Source of the DNA: an uncultured Eubacteriales bacterium
GTDB taxonomy: Bacteria > Bacillota > Clostridia > Peptostreptococcales > Anaerovoracaceae
Assembly: GCA_900320285.1 (NCBI GenBank)
Contig: ONRQ01000017.1
Coordinates: 1-64,000 of the forward strand
DNA length: 64,000 nucleotides
Reading direction: 5' to 3'
Notes under the pieces: model-generated
Seen by the model: the letters and a program-made list of their open reading frames with translations, nothing else
Told to the model about the DNA's origin: nothing
Database searches by the model: none
Position numbers and translations under genes: made by a program
Shown here: positions 43,034 through 52,207 of the stretch, piece by piece
How positions within the stretch are numbered: the first letter of the stretch is position 1
How the letters are laid out: each line of letters opens with the position of its first letter

Positions 43034-44503
43034 ATGTTCAAGAAATTCAGAGAAAGCCCGTATGCAAAAGCGGCGTTTCTGATACTTGTATGCGGAGGGT
43101 TGCTGATCATATTCAACAACTGGATCACCAAGAACCGCATATCGATCGGCTTTGAGAATATAAATAATACGCTGGCGCCTATTTACATAGGCGGTATTCT
43201 TGCGTTCATTCTTTGCCCTGTGTATAACGCTTGCGTTAAATGGTGCTACCCGCGAATACTGGCCGGAGCAAAGAAAAGAGGCTTTTCCGTTGGCGCCATG
43301 CTGGTGCAGGATGAGGGAGATATTGTTGTAGACAAGCAGGAGAAGCGCAACATACTCGGTATCGCAAGAGCTGCCGCGTCACTGGTGTGCATTGTAGTGG
43401 TCGTAGGATTGGCGGGACTGTTTGTGTACTTTGTCGTACCGCAGGTAGTTGCGAGTGCGGTCAATCTGGTCAATACCATGCCGCAGAGACTGGCATCCTT
43501 TTCAAGCTGGTGCAATATACACCTCAGCCACTTTCCTTTCGTTGCGATCTGGGTAGACAACCTTGCAAATGCAGAGAACAGCGAGGTCATGCAATGGATA
43601 CAGGAGCATATACTGAGCGGTAATGCGGCAAGTATCGCCTCAATGGTATCCAACGGAGTTATTCTGGCGGTTAAGTACGTGGCAAATGCCTTTATCGGGC
43701 TCCTGATAATGGTATACCTGCTGAACTACAAGGAAAGACTTTTTGCGATCACCCGCAAGATGGTCAATGCCACATGCAGCCAGAAGCGCAAGGCAAGCCT
43801 TTATGAGTTTGCAAATATTGTCAATGAGACATTCATCGGGTTCATCGTCGGCCGTATCATAGATTCGTTCATAATAGGAGTACTGACATTCATAATACTG
43901 AAGATCTGTGCGATACCGTTTGCCCTGATGCTGAGCGTAATAGTAGGTGTGACCAACGTGATACCTTTCTTCGGACCGTTCATCGGCGCCGTTCCTTCAG
44001 TATTCATACTGTTGCTTGAGAATCCTATTGATGCTCTGTATTTCGTAATAATTATAATTATCATACAGCAGCTCGACGGTAATGTGATAGGTCCTAAGAT
44101 CGTAGGTAACGCGATAGGTATAGGGAGCTTCTGGGTTCTGGTTTCAGTACTGATCGGAGGCGGGCTGTTCGGATTCCCTGGCATGGCGCTTGGTGTACCG
44201 GTATTTGCGGTATTCTACAGATATGCAGACAAGCTGATGACAGGCAGTCTGAAGCGCAAAGAAAAGAACACCCATACCTCATATTATTATAGTCTCGAAG
44301 CATATGGACTCGAGGACGATGAGGTTGAGCTCGAACCGGATAAGAAGCAGCAGCAATCACTGTTCTCAAAATTCAGGAAGGAAAAGAAAGATATTACACA
44401 AAACAAATTTGCCTTTGACCCTAACGATCGTGTGAGCGATCTTGACAGAGATGCCCACAAGCTGGATGCAGTAAAAGATCAGGACAGGAATCTATTGGAA
44501 TAA
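43034..44503 (+). CDS. AI-2E family transporter
   Basis: This 489-residue membrane protein of the AI-2E/PerM family (PF01594) has about eight hydrophobic segments. Family traits are TPIYIGGILAFILCPVYN-like packing near the start, the VGRIIDSFIIGVLTFI helix, VIPFFGPFIGAVPSVFI near residue 315, and the QQLDGNVIGPKIVGNAIG motif. The last 80 residues form a charged cytoplasmic tail. Substrates differ between members (autoinducer-2 export, ion antiport), so none is assigned. GGAGG precedes the ATG. murB follows after 10 bases. Confidence 0.88.
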   Translation: MFKKFRESPYAKAAFLILVCGGLLIIFNNWITKNRISIGFENINNTLAPIYIGGILAFILCPVYNACVKWCYPRILAGAKKRGFSVGAMLVQDEGDIVVDKQEKRNILGIARAAASLVCIVVVVGLAGLFVYFVVPQVVASAVNLVNTMPQRLASFSSWCNIHLSHFPFVAIWVDNLANAENSEVMQWIQEHILSGNAASIASMVSNGVILAVKYVANAFIGLLIMVYLLNYKERLFAITRKMVNATCSQKRKASLYEFANIVNETFIGFIVGRIIDSFIIGVLTFIILKICAIPFALMLSVIVGVTNVIPFFGPFIGAVPSVFILLLENPIDALYFVIIIIIIQQLDGNVIGPKIVGNAIGIGSFWVLVSVLIGGGLFGFPGMALGVPVFAVFYRYADKLMTGSLKRKEKNTHTSYYYSLEAYGLEDDEVELEPDKKQQQSLFSKFRKEKKDITQNKFAFDPNDRVSDLDRDAHKLDAVKDQDRNLLE

Positions 44504-44513
44504 AAAGGAAAAT

Positions 44514-45449
44514 ATGAAGGAAATCATCGCAAAAACAATAGATAGAATATGTGGTGTTGTGCCTGGGGATCGAGTGTTAAGAAATGAACCGATGAGCAGG
44601 CACACTTCATTTCGCATTGGCGGCCCGGCAGAGGCTTTCATCATAGTAAATAATGAAGAAGAGCTTGCCGCGGTACTGGCAATTGTTACGGAAACAGATG
44701 CTCAGCACATGATAATCGGCAACGGATCAAACCTTCTTGTTTCAGATGAGGGATATCCGGGAATAATGATAAAACTCGGAGACGACTTCGAGTCAATCGT
44801 GCGTAATGAAGACGACCCCTGCAGGGTAAAAGTAGGAGCTGCTATGCTCATGTCGAGGACATCAGCGTTCTTGACTGAAAACGGGCTCAGCGGTTTCGAA
44901 TTTGCAAGCGGTATACCGGGAAGCATAGGCGGAGCTGTATTCATGAATGCGGGAGCCTATGGCGGTGAGATAAAGGATGTAGTCAGATCTGTCCGCGTGA
45001 TGGACCCTGATGGGACGAATCTCCGCACAGTAAGCAATGAAGAGATGCAGTTCTCGTACAGACACAGCATGGCGGAGGATGCGGGAATACTCATTCTTTA
45101 CGCGGAGATGGAACTAAAAAAAGACGATCCGGAAGAGATTGCTGCAAGAGTAGCTGAACTGCAGTTTAAGAGGAACTCCAAGCAGCCGGTCAATTATCCG
45201 AGCGCAGGCAGCACATTCAAGAGGCCTGTCGGCGGATACGCTGCTGCTCTTATCGAGCAGTCCGGCCTCAAGGGTTACACAGTGGGAGGCGCACAGGTAT
45301 CTGAAAAGCATTCCGGCTTTGTAATCAATATAGGCGATGCCAGCTGTGAAGACGTGCTGGCTGTAATGAGACATGTCAGAGATAAAGTTTATTCGGATTC
45401 GGGTATAACACTCGAGCCCGAGGTGAGGATGATAAACTGCAGCCTTTAA
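44514..45449 (+). CDS. murB: UDP-N-acetylenolpyruvoylglucosamine reductase
   Basis: This 311-residue FAD enzyme makes UDP-MurNAc, the second committed step of peptidoglycan synthesis. FAD-binding motifs are RIGGPAEAF and GNGSNLLVSDEGYPG, then EFASGIPGSIGGAVFMNAGAYGGEI. Active-site elements are SYRHSM, the AGSTFKRP loop with the proton-donating Ser, and the Glu near the end in ITLEPEV. It is the short type IIb (Bacillus-like) form. AAAAGGAAA precedes the ATG. It heads a murB-PHP-rapZ-whiA arrangement conserved in Clostridia. Confidence 0.95.
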   Translation: MKEIIAKTIDRICGVVPGDRVLRNEPMSRHTSFRIGGPAEAFIIVNNEEELAAVLAIVTETDAQHMIIGNGSNLLVSDEGYPGIMIKLGDDFESIVRNEDDPCRVKVGAAMLMSRTSAFLTENGLSGFEFASGIPGSIGGAVFMNAGAYGGEIKDVVRSVRVMDPDGTNLRTVSNEEMQFSYRHSMAEDAGILILYAEMELKKDDPEEIAARVAELQFKRNSKQPVNYPSAGSTFKRPVGGYAAALIEQSGLKGYTVGGAQVSEKHSGFVINIGDASCEDVLAVMRHVRDKVYSDSGITLEPEVRMINCSL

Positions 45450-45453
45450 GACT

Positions 45454-46221
45454 ATGAAAATGAGCATTGAGGATATAAAAAAAGAATACAGACTAAAATT
45501 CGATCACCACACTCATACGATTTACTCGAGAGTGGGGCCGTATTTTCACGGAAAAGGCCGTATCATAGACAATGCCCGTGCCGCGGCGAAAAGAGGGCTT
45601 GACTCGGTCGCTATAACGGATCACGGACCATCTGATTTCTACGGTATCGATCTCAGCAAACTTTCGCAGATGAGAAGGGATATCGCCCTTGCCATAGCTG
45701 CTTTCCCTAAGCTTAAGATATACCTCGGAGTGGAGGCCGACATCGTCGACACACCTAACGGCCTCGATGTTTCTCCTGAGGATTTCCGGAAGTTCGATTT
45801 CGTGAATGCGGGTTATCATTATGTGCCGAAATGTCATATGCTGCATAACTTCATGGCGTTCAGACTTCCGTGGCCTAAGAAAGTGCAGGAGAGAATCAGA
45901 CAGGAGAATACCGCACGAATCGTAAAAGCGCTCAAATGCAATGACATAAGGACGCTTACACATCCGGGCGACAAGGCTTACATCGATGAGCATGCTGTTG
46001 CGAAGGCATGTGAGGAGACCAATACGCTGGTTGAAATCAATGCCAGACATAAGCATCCGGACGTGAACGATCTTCAGATCTATAAACAGTATGATGTTAA
46101 ATTCATCATCAACAGCGATGCGCACAGGCCGAGATATGTAGGACGCTTTGAGGAAAGCCTTGCGCTTGCCATGGAAGCAGGCATCGATCCGGACAGGATA
46201 GTGAACATACAAAAGAGGTAA
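45454..46221 (+). CDS. PHP-domain phosphoesterase
   Basis: This 255-residue PHP-family metal-dependent phosphatase has the ligand motifs DHHTHTIYSR near residue 18, ITDHGPSD near 54, GVEADIVD near 92, THPGDKAY near 168 and NSDAHR near 222. The substrate is unknown; histidinol-phosphatase-like and nucleotide-phosphate activities exist in the family. It lies between murB and rapZ, where Clostridia often have this gene, 4 bases after murB. Start could be ATG 45454 or 45460; neither has a strong ribosome site, so coupling to murB is likely. Confidence 0.85.
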   Translation: MKMSIEDIKKEYRLKFDHHTHTIYSRVGPYFHGKGRIIDNARAAAKRGLDSVAITDHGPSDFYGIDLSKLSQMRRDIALAIAAFPKLKIYLGVEADIVDTPNGLDVSPEDFRKFDFVNAGYHYVPKCHMLHNFMAFRLPWPKKVQERIRQENTARIVKALKCNDIRTLTHPGDKAYIDEHAVAKACEETNTLVEINARHKHPDVNDLQIYKQYDVKFIINSDAHRPRYVGRFEESLALAMEAGIDPDRIVNIQKR

Positions 46222-46230
46222 AAAAGCGAA

Positions 46231-47103
46231 ATGGAAGTTGTGATCATCACGGGAATGTCAGGTGCGGGACGCAGCAGAGCTGCAGACTGGTTTGAGGACC
46301 AGGGGTATTACTGTGTCGACAATATGCCGCCGGTGCTGATAAACAACTTTCTCGCGATGGCTTCATCAGCTGAAAACAATATAGAGAAGGCGGTATTCGT
46401 AGCTGACCTCAGGAGCGGAAACTTCTTCGGGGAACTCGTGGATGTTATTGATGATCTGAGGAAGAGGGAAGACATAGATCTTACCGTGCTTTACATGGAA
46501 GCAGCCGTATCCGATATCGTAAGAAGGTATAACGAGGTGAGGCGCAACCATCCTCTTACAGGAGGGCAGGCGAGCGCCAGCGTCATAGAGGACGAGAGAG
46601 AAAAACTCAGGGAGATCCGGGAAAAGGCAGATCTTATACTGGATACCAGCAATCTCAAGCTTCCGGAGATGGTTGCTGAACTCGACCACATGTTTTTCGG
46701 AGGCTCGGGATCTTCAACTTTCGCGGTAAATATCAGCTCATTCGGATTCAAATACGGCATACCGACAGAGTCCGATGTAATGTTCGACGTGAGGTTCCTG
46801 CCTAATCCTTTCTATGTCCCAAGCCTTAAGAAGCTTACGGGTAATAATAAAAAGGTCAGGGATTACATATTTAAAAGTGAGCTGGCAGAAGAGTTCGTTG
46901 AATCGACGCATTCTTTGCTGGCATCAATGGTGCAGGGCTATATTAATGAGGGTAAGTATCATCTGAACATAGCCTTCGGCTGTACCGGCGGTCATCACAG
47001 GTCTGTGGCAATAGCGAACGCAGTTGCCGAAAAGTTCAAAGAGGACGGAATGAGAGTCCGGGTATACCATAGGGACCTCGACCTTCAGAACAAAAAAAGA
47101 TAG
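46231..47103 (+). CDS. rapZ: RapZ / YvcJ nucleotide-binding regulator
   Basis: This 290-residue P-loop protein has Walker A ITGMSGAGRSRA, where the usual Lys is Arg, a variant also known in Actinobacteria, followed by FEDQGYYCVDNMPP. Walker B region lies near LDTSN, and the C-terminal domain has IAFGCTGGHHRSVAIA, the RNA- or metabolite-binding half. In E. coli it controls glucosamine-6-phosphate synthase through small RNAs; in Bacillota the role is linked to UDP-GlcNAc and growth. The order rapZ-whiA here lacks the usual yvcK between them. Confidence 0.92.
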   Translation: MEVVIITGMSGAGRSRAADWFEDQGYYCVDNMPPVLINNFLAMASSAENNIEKAVFVADLRSGNFFGELVDVIDDLRKREDIDLTVLYMEAAVSDIVRRYNEVRRNHPLTGGQASASVIEDEREKLREIREKADLILDTSNLKLPEMVAELDHMFFGGSGSSTFAVNISSFGFKYGIPTESDVMFDVRFLPNPFYVPSLKKLTGNNKKVRDYIFKSELAEEFVESTHSLLASMVQGYINEGKYHLNIAFGCTGGHHRSVAIANAVAEKFKEDGMRVRVYHRDLDLQNKKR

Positions 47104-47118
47104 AAAACAGGGGACGGA

Positions 47119-48150
47119 GTGTCATTTTCTTCAGACGTAAAGAGTGAACTGGCCAGGGTAGAACCTGCCAAAAAATGCTGCATGCTGGCTGAGATCGCGG
47201 GATTCCTGAGAGCATCGGGATCAATAAGGATCACAGGCGGCAGTTTTGCTATTGTGGCTTCTACTGAAAGTGCTGCTGTTGCGAGGCATTTCAAGGTGCT
47301 GATCGAGACATATTTTCGTAATAAGGTGGACCTTGCAATCGGAGGTTCGCACAGACCGGGAAGCCAGGGGAAAAAGGGCAAAAATACGTATTATATAAAC
47401 ATCAGTCCCGACGAAAAGTCGATGCAGATACTCCGCGAGACGGGCATGCTGCTCATACGCGAGGGAGACGACTATTTCAGCGACGGCATTTATCCGCCGA
47501 TCGTCAAATCCAAATGCTGCAAGAGATCATACATGAGGGGAATGTTCCTGAGTTGCGGTACCATGTCGGATCCGCGCAAAGGTTACCACCTTGAGTTTGT
47601 TCTCGACAAGGAGCAGAGCGCCATGGATCTCAGGAAGCTGATCGGATCATTCGATGATCTGGCGGCATCTGTTGCCAGGCGTGGCGATAATTACGTCGTA
47701 TATATGAAAAAAGCGGCTTACATCAGTGATATGCTCGGCATTATGGGAGCCGGAAGTGCTGTTCTTGATTTCGAAAGCATACGTGTCAACAAGAGCATGC
47801 ATGGCGAGATAATGCGCATTATCAACTGCGATAACGCAAATGTCGACAGAACTTTGCTGGCGGCTGAAGAGCAGCGTGGATGGCTGGTAAAGATAGCTTC
47901 CGCAGAGGTTGGCAGAGAGCCGGATGCGGATGAACTGACAAACCCTCTGTCAGACTTCTGGAGCAATGGGCTCAGACATCTTCCGCCGCAACTGAAAGAG
48001 GCGGCATACCTCAGACTGTACAAGCCGGAGGCGAGCCTCACTGAAATCGGTGAGTCATTGACGCCGCCGGTAGGAAAGGCGGCGATCAGCAAACGCTTTG
48101 CGAAGCTGCGCGCTCTTGCCGAAAATACCAACGGCGACAGCTCTCACTGA
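47119..48150 (+). CDS. whiA: DNA-binding regulator WhiA
   Basis: This 343-residue protein starts at GTG 47119 with GGGGACGGA upstream. The N-terminal part is the LAGLIDADG-like WhiA domain, opening SFSSDVKSELARVEPAKKCC with EIAGFLRASGSI and RSYMRGMFLSCGTMSDP, and the C-terminal domain is a helix-turn-helix with AAYLRLYKPEASLTEIGESL and KAAISKRFAKLR. In Bacillus it affects cell division and chromosome segregation; in Streptomyces it controls sporulation. It closes the murB block. The rlmD-type gene follows after 19 bases. Confidence 0.95.
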   Translation: MSFSSDVKSELARVEPAKKCCMLAEIAGFLRASGSIRITGGSFAIVASTESAAVARHFKVLIETYFRNKVDLAIGGSHRPGSQGKKGKNTYYINISPDEKSMQILRETGMLLIREGDDYFSDGIYPPIVKSKCCKRSYMRGMFLSCGTMSDPRKGYHLEFVLDKEQSAMDLRKLIGSFDDLAASVARRGDNYVVYMKKAAYISDMLGIMGAGSAVLDFESIRVNKSMHGEIMRIINCDNANVDRTLLAAEEQRGWLVKIASAEVGREPDADELTNPLSDFWSNGLRHLPPQLKEAAYLRLYKPEASLTEIGESLTPPVGKAAISKRFAKLRALAENTNGDSSH

Positions 48151-48169
48151 CACATAATGGTGAAGATAT

Positions 48170-49618
48170 ATGGAAAAGAACCAGATCATTGAACTTAGAA
48201 TAGAAGATATGCTCGATGACGGCAGGGCTTTCGGAAGATACGAAGGCTGTGCCGTTTTTGTGAGCGGCGGCGCGGTACCGGGCGATTCAGTAAAAGCAAA
48301 AGTGACCAAGGCGAAGAAGTCGTCGGCAGAAGCTGTGATGACAGAGATCGTTTCGGCATCGCCAGACAGGATCAATGCGGAATGTCCTTACGCCGGCAGC
48401 TGCGGAGGCTGCACGATGCAGGAACTTTCATATGAAGCTCAGAAGAGGCTCAAGGAAGGGCAGGTAAAGGCAAAGCTCAAAAGACTTGGAGGACTTGACG
48501 ATCCAAAGGTAAATGCGATCATAGGGGCCGATACTCTGAAGTATTACAGGAATAAGGCTGTGTTTGCGGTTGGTCCACATGGAGAAGTGGGTTTTGTGAA
48601 GGGCAAGACTCACTTCGTGATGGACATCGATGACTGCCTGCTGCAGACCGACGCTGCAATGGTATGTGCTGATGCGCTGCGGGCGTTCCTAAAACAGACC
48701 GGTGTCAGAGAAATAACCCAGCTAACAGTCAGGACCGCGTTCGGAACAGGCGAGATAATGGCGGTACTGGAATCAGATAAAAAGGATGTACCGCAAATTG
48801 AAAAACTCATTGAGATGTTTGACGATGCGGTTTACAGCCTGAGCTGCGACGAGGAGGGGAACCCTGGACCGGATAGCCAGGCATACAGCCTGGAGTCGGC
48901 AGCTCTGATACATAAAGGAAAATGTCACATCATAGCCGGCAAGCCGACGATCAATGAAGAGGTAATAACGGAAGAAGGCAGGAGCCTTATTTTTGAAATA
49001 AGCCCGCAGTCATTTTATCAGGTGAATCCGGAGCAGATGGAAAGACTGTACGATAAGGCTGCAGAGTACGCAGACCTGAAAGGTGGAGAAACGGTTCTCG
49101 ACCTTTATTGCGGAGCGGGTACAATAGGACTGTGGCTGCTCGAGGATCTCAGAAAAAAGAACCCTGAAGCTTTTGAAAAGACCAGAGTCATAGGAATAGA
49201 ATCTGTAAAGCCGGCAGTGCTCGATGCCAACAGAAATTCAGTTATCAATGGCGTTATAAACACCAGGTACATCTGCGGTAAAGCGGAAGAAGAGCTCCCG
49301 GGCATGATGGGTCTGGCAAAGCTCTATAAATGGAATGAAGTCAATGAAAGGGTGGAGCGTGAACCAGAGATAAAGCTTGAGCATGCAGACGTAGCGGTGC
49401 TCGATCCGCCGCGCGCCGGCTGCGCCGAGCCCCTGCTCGCCGCAGTGGTGCAGGCCGCACCAGATCGCATAGTATATGTTTCATGCGATCCCGGCACCCT
49501 CGCACGCGATATCAAATACCTGACTGTTAATGGATACGAATTCATCGAAGCCACACCGGTTGATCAGTTCCCATGGACATCTCACATCGAGGTAGTCGCG
49601 AAAATACAAAGACAATAA
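48170..49618 (+). CDS. 23S rRNA (uracil-5-)-methyltransferase, RlmD/RumA family
   Basis: This 482-residue SAM-dependent enzyme methylates a uridine in 23S rRNA (RlmD or RlmCD type). A TRAM domain covers residues 1-65. Iron-sulfur Cys residues are in ECPYAGSCGGCTMQELSYE plus a later Cys. The SAM motif is VLDLYCGAGTIGLWL, the conserved DPPRAGC follows near residue 410, and the catalytic Cys with base Glu pattern is in YVSCDPGTLARD. The ribosome site before ATG 48170 is weak (GGTGAAG). It is the last gene of the housekeeping block; the amylosucrase relic begins 72 bases later. Confidence 0.92.
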   Translation: MEKNQIIELRIEDMLDDGRAFGRYEGCAVFVSGGAVPGDSVKAKVTKAKKSSAEAVMTEIVSASPDRINAECPYAGSCGGCTMQELSYEAQKRLKEGQVKAKLKRLGGLDDPKVNAIIGADTLKYYRNKAVFAVGPHGEVGFVKGKTHFVMDIDDCLLQTDAAMVCADALRAFLKQTGVREITQLTVRTAFGTGEIMAVLESDKKDVPQIEKLIEMFDDAVYSLSCDEEGNPGPDSQAYSLESAALIHKGKCHIIAGKPTINEEVITEEGRSLIFEISPQSFYQVNPEQMERLYDKAAEYADLKGGETVLDLYCGAGTIGLWLLEDLRKKNPEAFEKTRVIGIESVKPAVLDANRNSVINGVINTRYICGKAEEELPGMMGLAKLYKWNEVNERVEREPEIKLEHADVAVLDPPRAGCAEPLLAAVVQAAPDRIVYVSCDPGTLARDIKYLTVNGYEFIEATPVDQFPWTSHIEVVAKIQRQ

Positions 49619-49690
49619 TGCCCAAAACCCTTGAAATTCAGCGGTTTGCCGGATCGGACAGCTTCGCACAATTGCGGCTGAGTATAAAGC

Positions 49691-50179
49691 GAATTATATT
49701 ATGAGAATAATGAGGAAGCACTGCAGAGGGCTATCGATGCTGATGTGATGCTCCACGCATGCATGCTGACGTTGCGCGGCATACCTGTTTTCTACAGCGG
49801 TGACGAGATCGGAATGCTGAACGACTACGGATATCATGATGATCCGGGCAGATGGGCAGACAGCCGTAACATACACAGGGGAAAGATGGACTGGGAAAAG
49901 GCGGAGGAAAGAAAAGATCTCTCCACTCCGACAGGAAAGATCTTCCATGAACTGCGCGAGCTCGTCATGATACGCAGATTCAACGAAGTGTTCCATTCAG
50001 ACGCCCACGTTTATTCGATCGATACGGGTGACAACAGAGTGCTTGGAATAGCCAGGGACTACAAGGGAAAGCGCATGCTCGGCCTCTTCAACTTCTCACC
50101 GGATGAGGTGTGGGTAGACGCATGGACCGGCGGAAGCATGATGAAACCGTACGGATTCCGCTGGATCCTTGAAAGATAA
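49691..50179 (+). pseudogene. 3' fragment of a second amylosucrase gene
   Basis: From codon 49691 the frame reads ELYYENNEEALQRAIDADVMLHA and continues to ILER-stop, matching the last 160 or so residues of the intact amylosucrase at 26686-28494. By eye about six residues differ over 144, while many more third-codon bases differ, so it evolved under protein-level selection before losing its front. All catalytic residues are in the missing part. Stops occur just upstream of 49691 and no ribosome site is present. It marks the edge of a former second sugar locus joined to the murB block. Confidence 0.88.
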
Positions 50180-50200
50180 TATAGTAACTAAAGATTTGCT

Positions 50201-50878
50201 TCAGATCAGATCCGGTTCGGATTCCTCATCCGGACCGGATCTGTCCGGCAATTCGAAATCAAAATACGGAGCAAGAGGCTTCATCATCAGCTTTGAACAA
50301 AGATAAGCCGTGCCGCCGAAAAACAAAGCCGGCCACAGTACGACGATGCGGCTCAGAATGAACGGAGCAAAAGCCAGCAATGCTACCGGGACCAGCCACA
50401 GCACACACATGACAAGTGTGCGCGGCAGCCATGAAATGCCTAAGTAAAAGGCGTTTTTTATTGTCTGAAAAATACCGTTCTCAAACTGTGACGTGAGCGC
50501 GAATGCCCACACTGCAGTGATCATCCATATGATCATTCCTATTACCGCTATGATGCGCTGGATGCGTGCGGACGGGCTTCCCGATGCAGAGAGTACGACC
50601 AGATCAAATATAAAAACAGCAGCAGCCAGAAGGAACAGCAGCCAAAGCAGCGTGCCGTTCTTCAGATTGCTGCGGAAGTAGCGGAAGAAGTGGCGTGAGC
50701 GCCAGTTGCCTTCCTCGGTATTCATGTTAAGTACGCATCTCATCAGGGCAGCCGAAGCGGCACCCATCGTGATGACGGGGATCGAACAAATCGTCCAGAG
50801 TATGCTGAGCATGGCAATATCAGCCATCCTTCCGAACAATGCCCAGATGGGAGTCTCAGAATCAAACAGTCTGCTAAT
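50201..50878 (-). CDS. YesL-family (DUF624) membrane protein, probably starting at ATT
   Basis: A 225-residue protein if the ATT at 50878 is the start. A perfect GGAGGT lies six bases before that ATT, and ISRLFDSETPIWALFGRMADI aligns residue for residue with [21 protein letters not shown] of the paralogue at 19916. No ATG, GTG or TTG lies in that position; a TTG at 50839 would remove 13 conserved residues and has no ribosome site. CTG 50869 is the other possibility. About five membrane segments follow and the C-terminus is Asp/Glu-rich. It is coupled to the GH13 gene, whose stop at 50881-50883 sits between GGAGGT and the start. Function unknown; associated with sugar ABC loci. Confidence 0.78.
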   Translation of the reverse strand: MSRLFDSETPIWALFGRMADIAMLSILWTICSIPVITMGAASAALMRCVLNMNTEEGNWRSRHFFRYFRSNLKNGTLLWLLFLLAAAVFIFDLVVLSASGSPSARIQRIIAVIGMIIWMITAVWAFALTSQFENGIFQTIKNAFYLGISWLPRTLVMCVLWLVPVALLAFAPFILSRIVVLWPALFFGGTAYLCSKLMMKPLAPYFDFELPDRSGPDEESEPDLI

Positions 50879-50880
50879 AG

Positions 50881-52182
50881 CTATACCTCCGTGTGTGTTG
50901 GGACAGAGATCCAGAGCGGATCGCCGTCACAGTGTATGAGTCCGCCGGAAACGCTTACCTTGCCGCCTCCGAACAGGTCGTCGTATACTCCGTCAGGAAG
51001 GTCCACCGGAACATCCCCGGAAAGACCCCTGAATGAGAAAATGCCTGTCTTGCAGTTTATCCTGTCATCTCTTGTGAGTACGGCAATATCTTTTTCATCA
51101 TCTGTCTCAGCAGTAAATATATCATCTGCTGAGAGAGTTTCTTTCTTAAGTTTTGCAAGCTTGCTGATGAGATCCGAAATGTCTGCTCCCGCATCCCAGT
51201 CAACAAGGTCACGGTCGAAGAGGGAAGGCGTGTGAGCGGCTTTCACTTCCTGTCCCCCGTAGATAAGAGTCGTTCCTTTGAGGAAAAAGATCAGCGCTGT
51301 AAAGTTCCTGAGCGCCTGCTCGTTTGCCGCTCTCGGAGCAAAACGGGCTGTATCGTGGTTCTCCAGATAGCGGAGCTTGTTATATGTCTTAGGATATGCG
51401 AAATCCTGGAAGCACAGAAGATCCATCCAGTGTGACAGGCTGCCTTTTCCGTCAACATACTTGTCGAAAGCTTCGCGCACATCGTACTCATACTCGATGT
51501 CGAATGCTTCAAAGGCCTCGGTATCGGTAGCAGAGTACATTCCGCGTCTCCGGCATTCCACACTGAAACCGCGGTAGACGCTCTCGGCAAGCCAAATGAA
51601 ATCAGGTTTTATTTCAGCGATCTCCCTGCGGGCTCTTTTCCAGAATTCCACCGGAATGAAAGACGCCACATCGCAGCGGAACCCGTCCACTATCCGTGCC
51701 CATCCCTTGAGCGACTCTATCTGATAGTCCCAAAGCTCCGGGACGTTGTAGTCAAGATCGATTACATCGGTCCATTCGCCTACATGGTTGCCGGGCCTGC
51801 CGTCAGGCTTTTTATAGAAGAACTCAGGGTGTTCGTTCCAGAGTACGGAATCCGGGGAAGTGTGATTGTAGACTACATCAATCATGCAGCGCATGCCTTT
51901 ATCGTGGATGGCATCCACAAGAGCCCTGAGATCCTCGAGTGTACCGTATTCCGGGTTAACAGCGCGGTAATCCTGTATGGCGTAAGGGCTGCCTAATGTT
52001 CCTTTACGATTGATCTTGCCGATTGGATGGATAGGCATAAGCCAGATGATATCAGTCCCGAGTGAGCGGATGCGGTCGAGGTCGGGAATCAGAGCACGGA
52101 AAGTACCTTCATTTGTGTGATTGCGTACAAAGACAGAATAGATCATCTGATTTTGCAATGCGGTATCGGAGTTTGCTGCCAT
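50881..52182 (-). CDS. GH13 alpha-amylase-family enzyme
   Basis: A 433-residue intracellular enzyme with TTAGGAGG upstream of the ATG. The barrel shows LGTDIIWLMPIHPIG, GSPYAIQDYRAVNPEYGTLEDL, CMIDVVYNHTSPDS and IVDGFRCDVASFIP with the nucleophile Asp; the acid/base Glu is in FIWLAESV and the third acid in RYLENHDTARF. There is no signal peptide and no extra N-domain, so it acts on imported maltodextrins. The locus also has a sugar ABC importer and malQ, which supports maltodextrin breakdown. It is divergent from the AraC-type regulator with the TetR-type gene between. Confidence 0.87.
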   Translation of the reverse strand: MAANSDTALQNQMIYSVFVRNHTNEGTFRALIPDLDRIRSLGTDIIWLMPIHPIGKINRKGTLGSPYAIQDYRAVNPEYGTLEDLRALVDAIHDKGMRCMIDVVYNHTSPDSVLWNEHPEFFYKKPDGRPGNHVGEWTDVIDLDYNVPELWDYQIESLKGWARIVDGFRCDVASFIPVEFWKRARREIAEIKPDFIWLAESVYRGFSVECRRRGMYSATDTEAFEAFDIEYEYDVREAFDKYVDGKGSLSHWMDLLCFQDFAYPKTYNKLRYLENHDTARFAPRAANEQALRNFTALIFFLKGTTLIYGGQEVKAAHTPSLFDRDLVDWDAGADISDLISKLAKLKKETLSADDIFTAETDDEKDIAVLTRDDRINCKTGIFSFRGLSGDVPVDLPDGVYDDLFGGGKVSVSGGLIHCDGDPLWISVPTHTEV

Positions 52183-52207
52183 AATAAAACCTCCTAAGTC
52201 AGCGATG

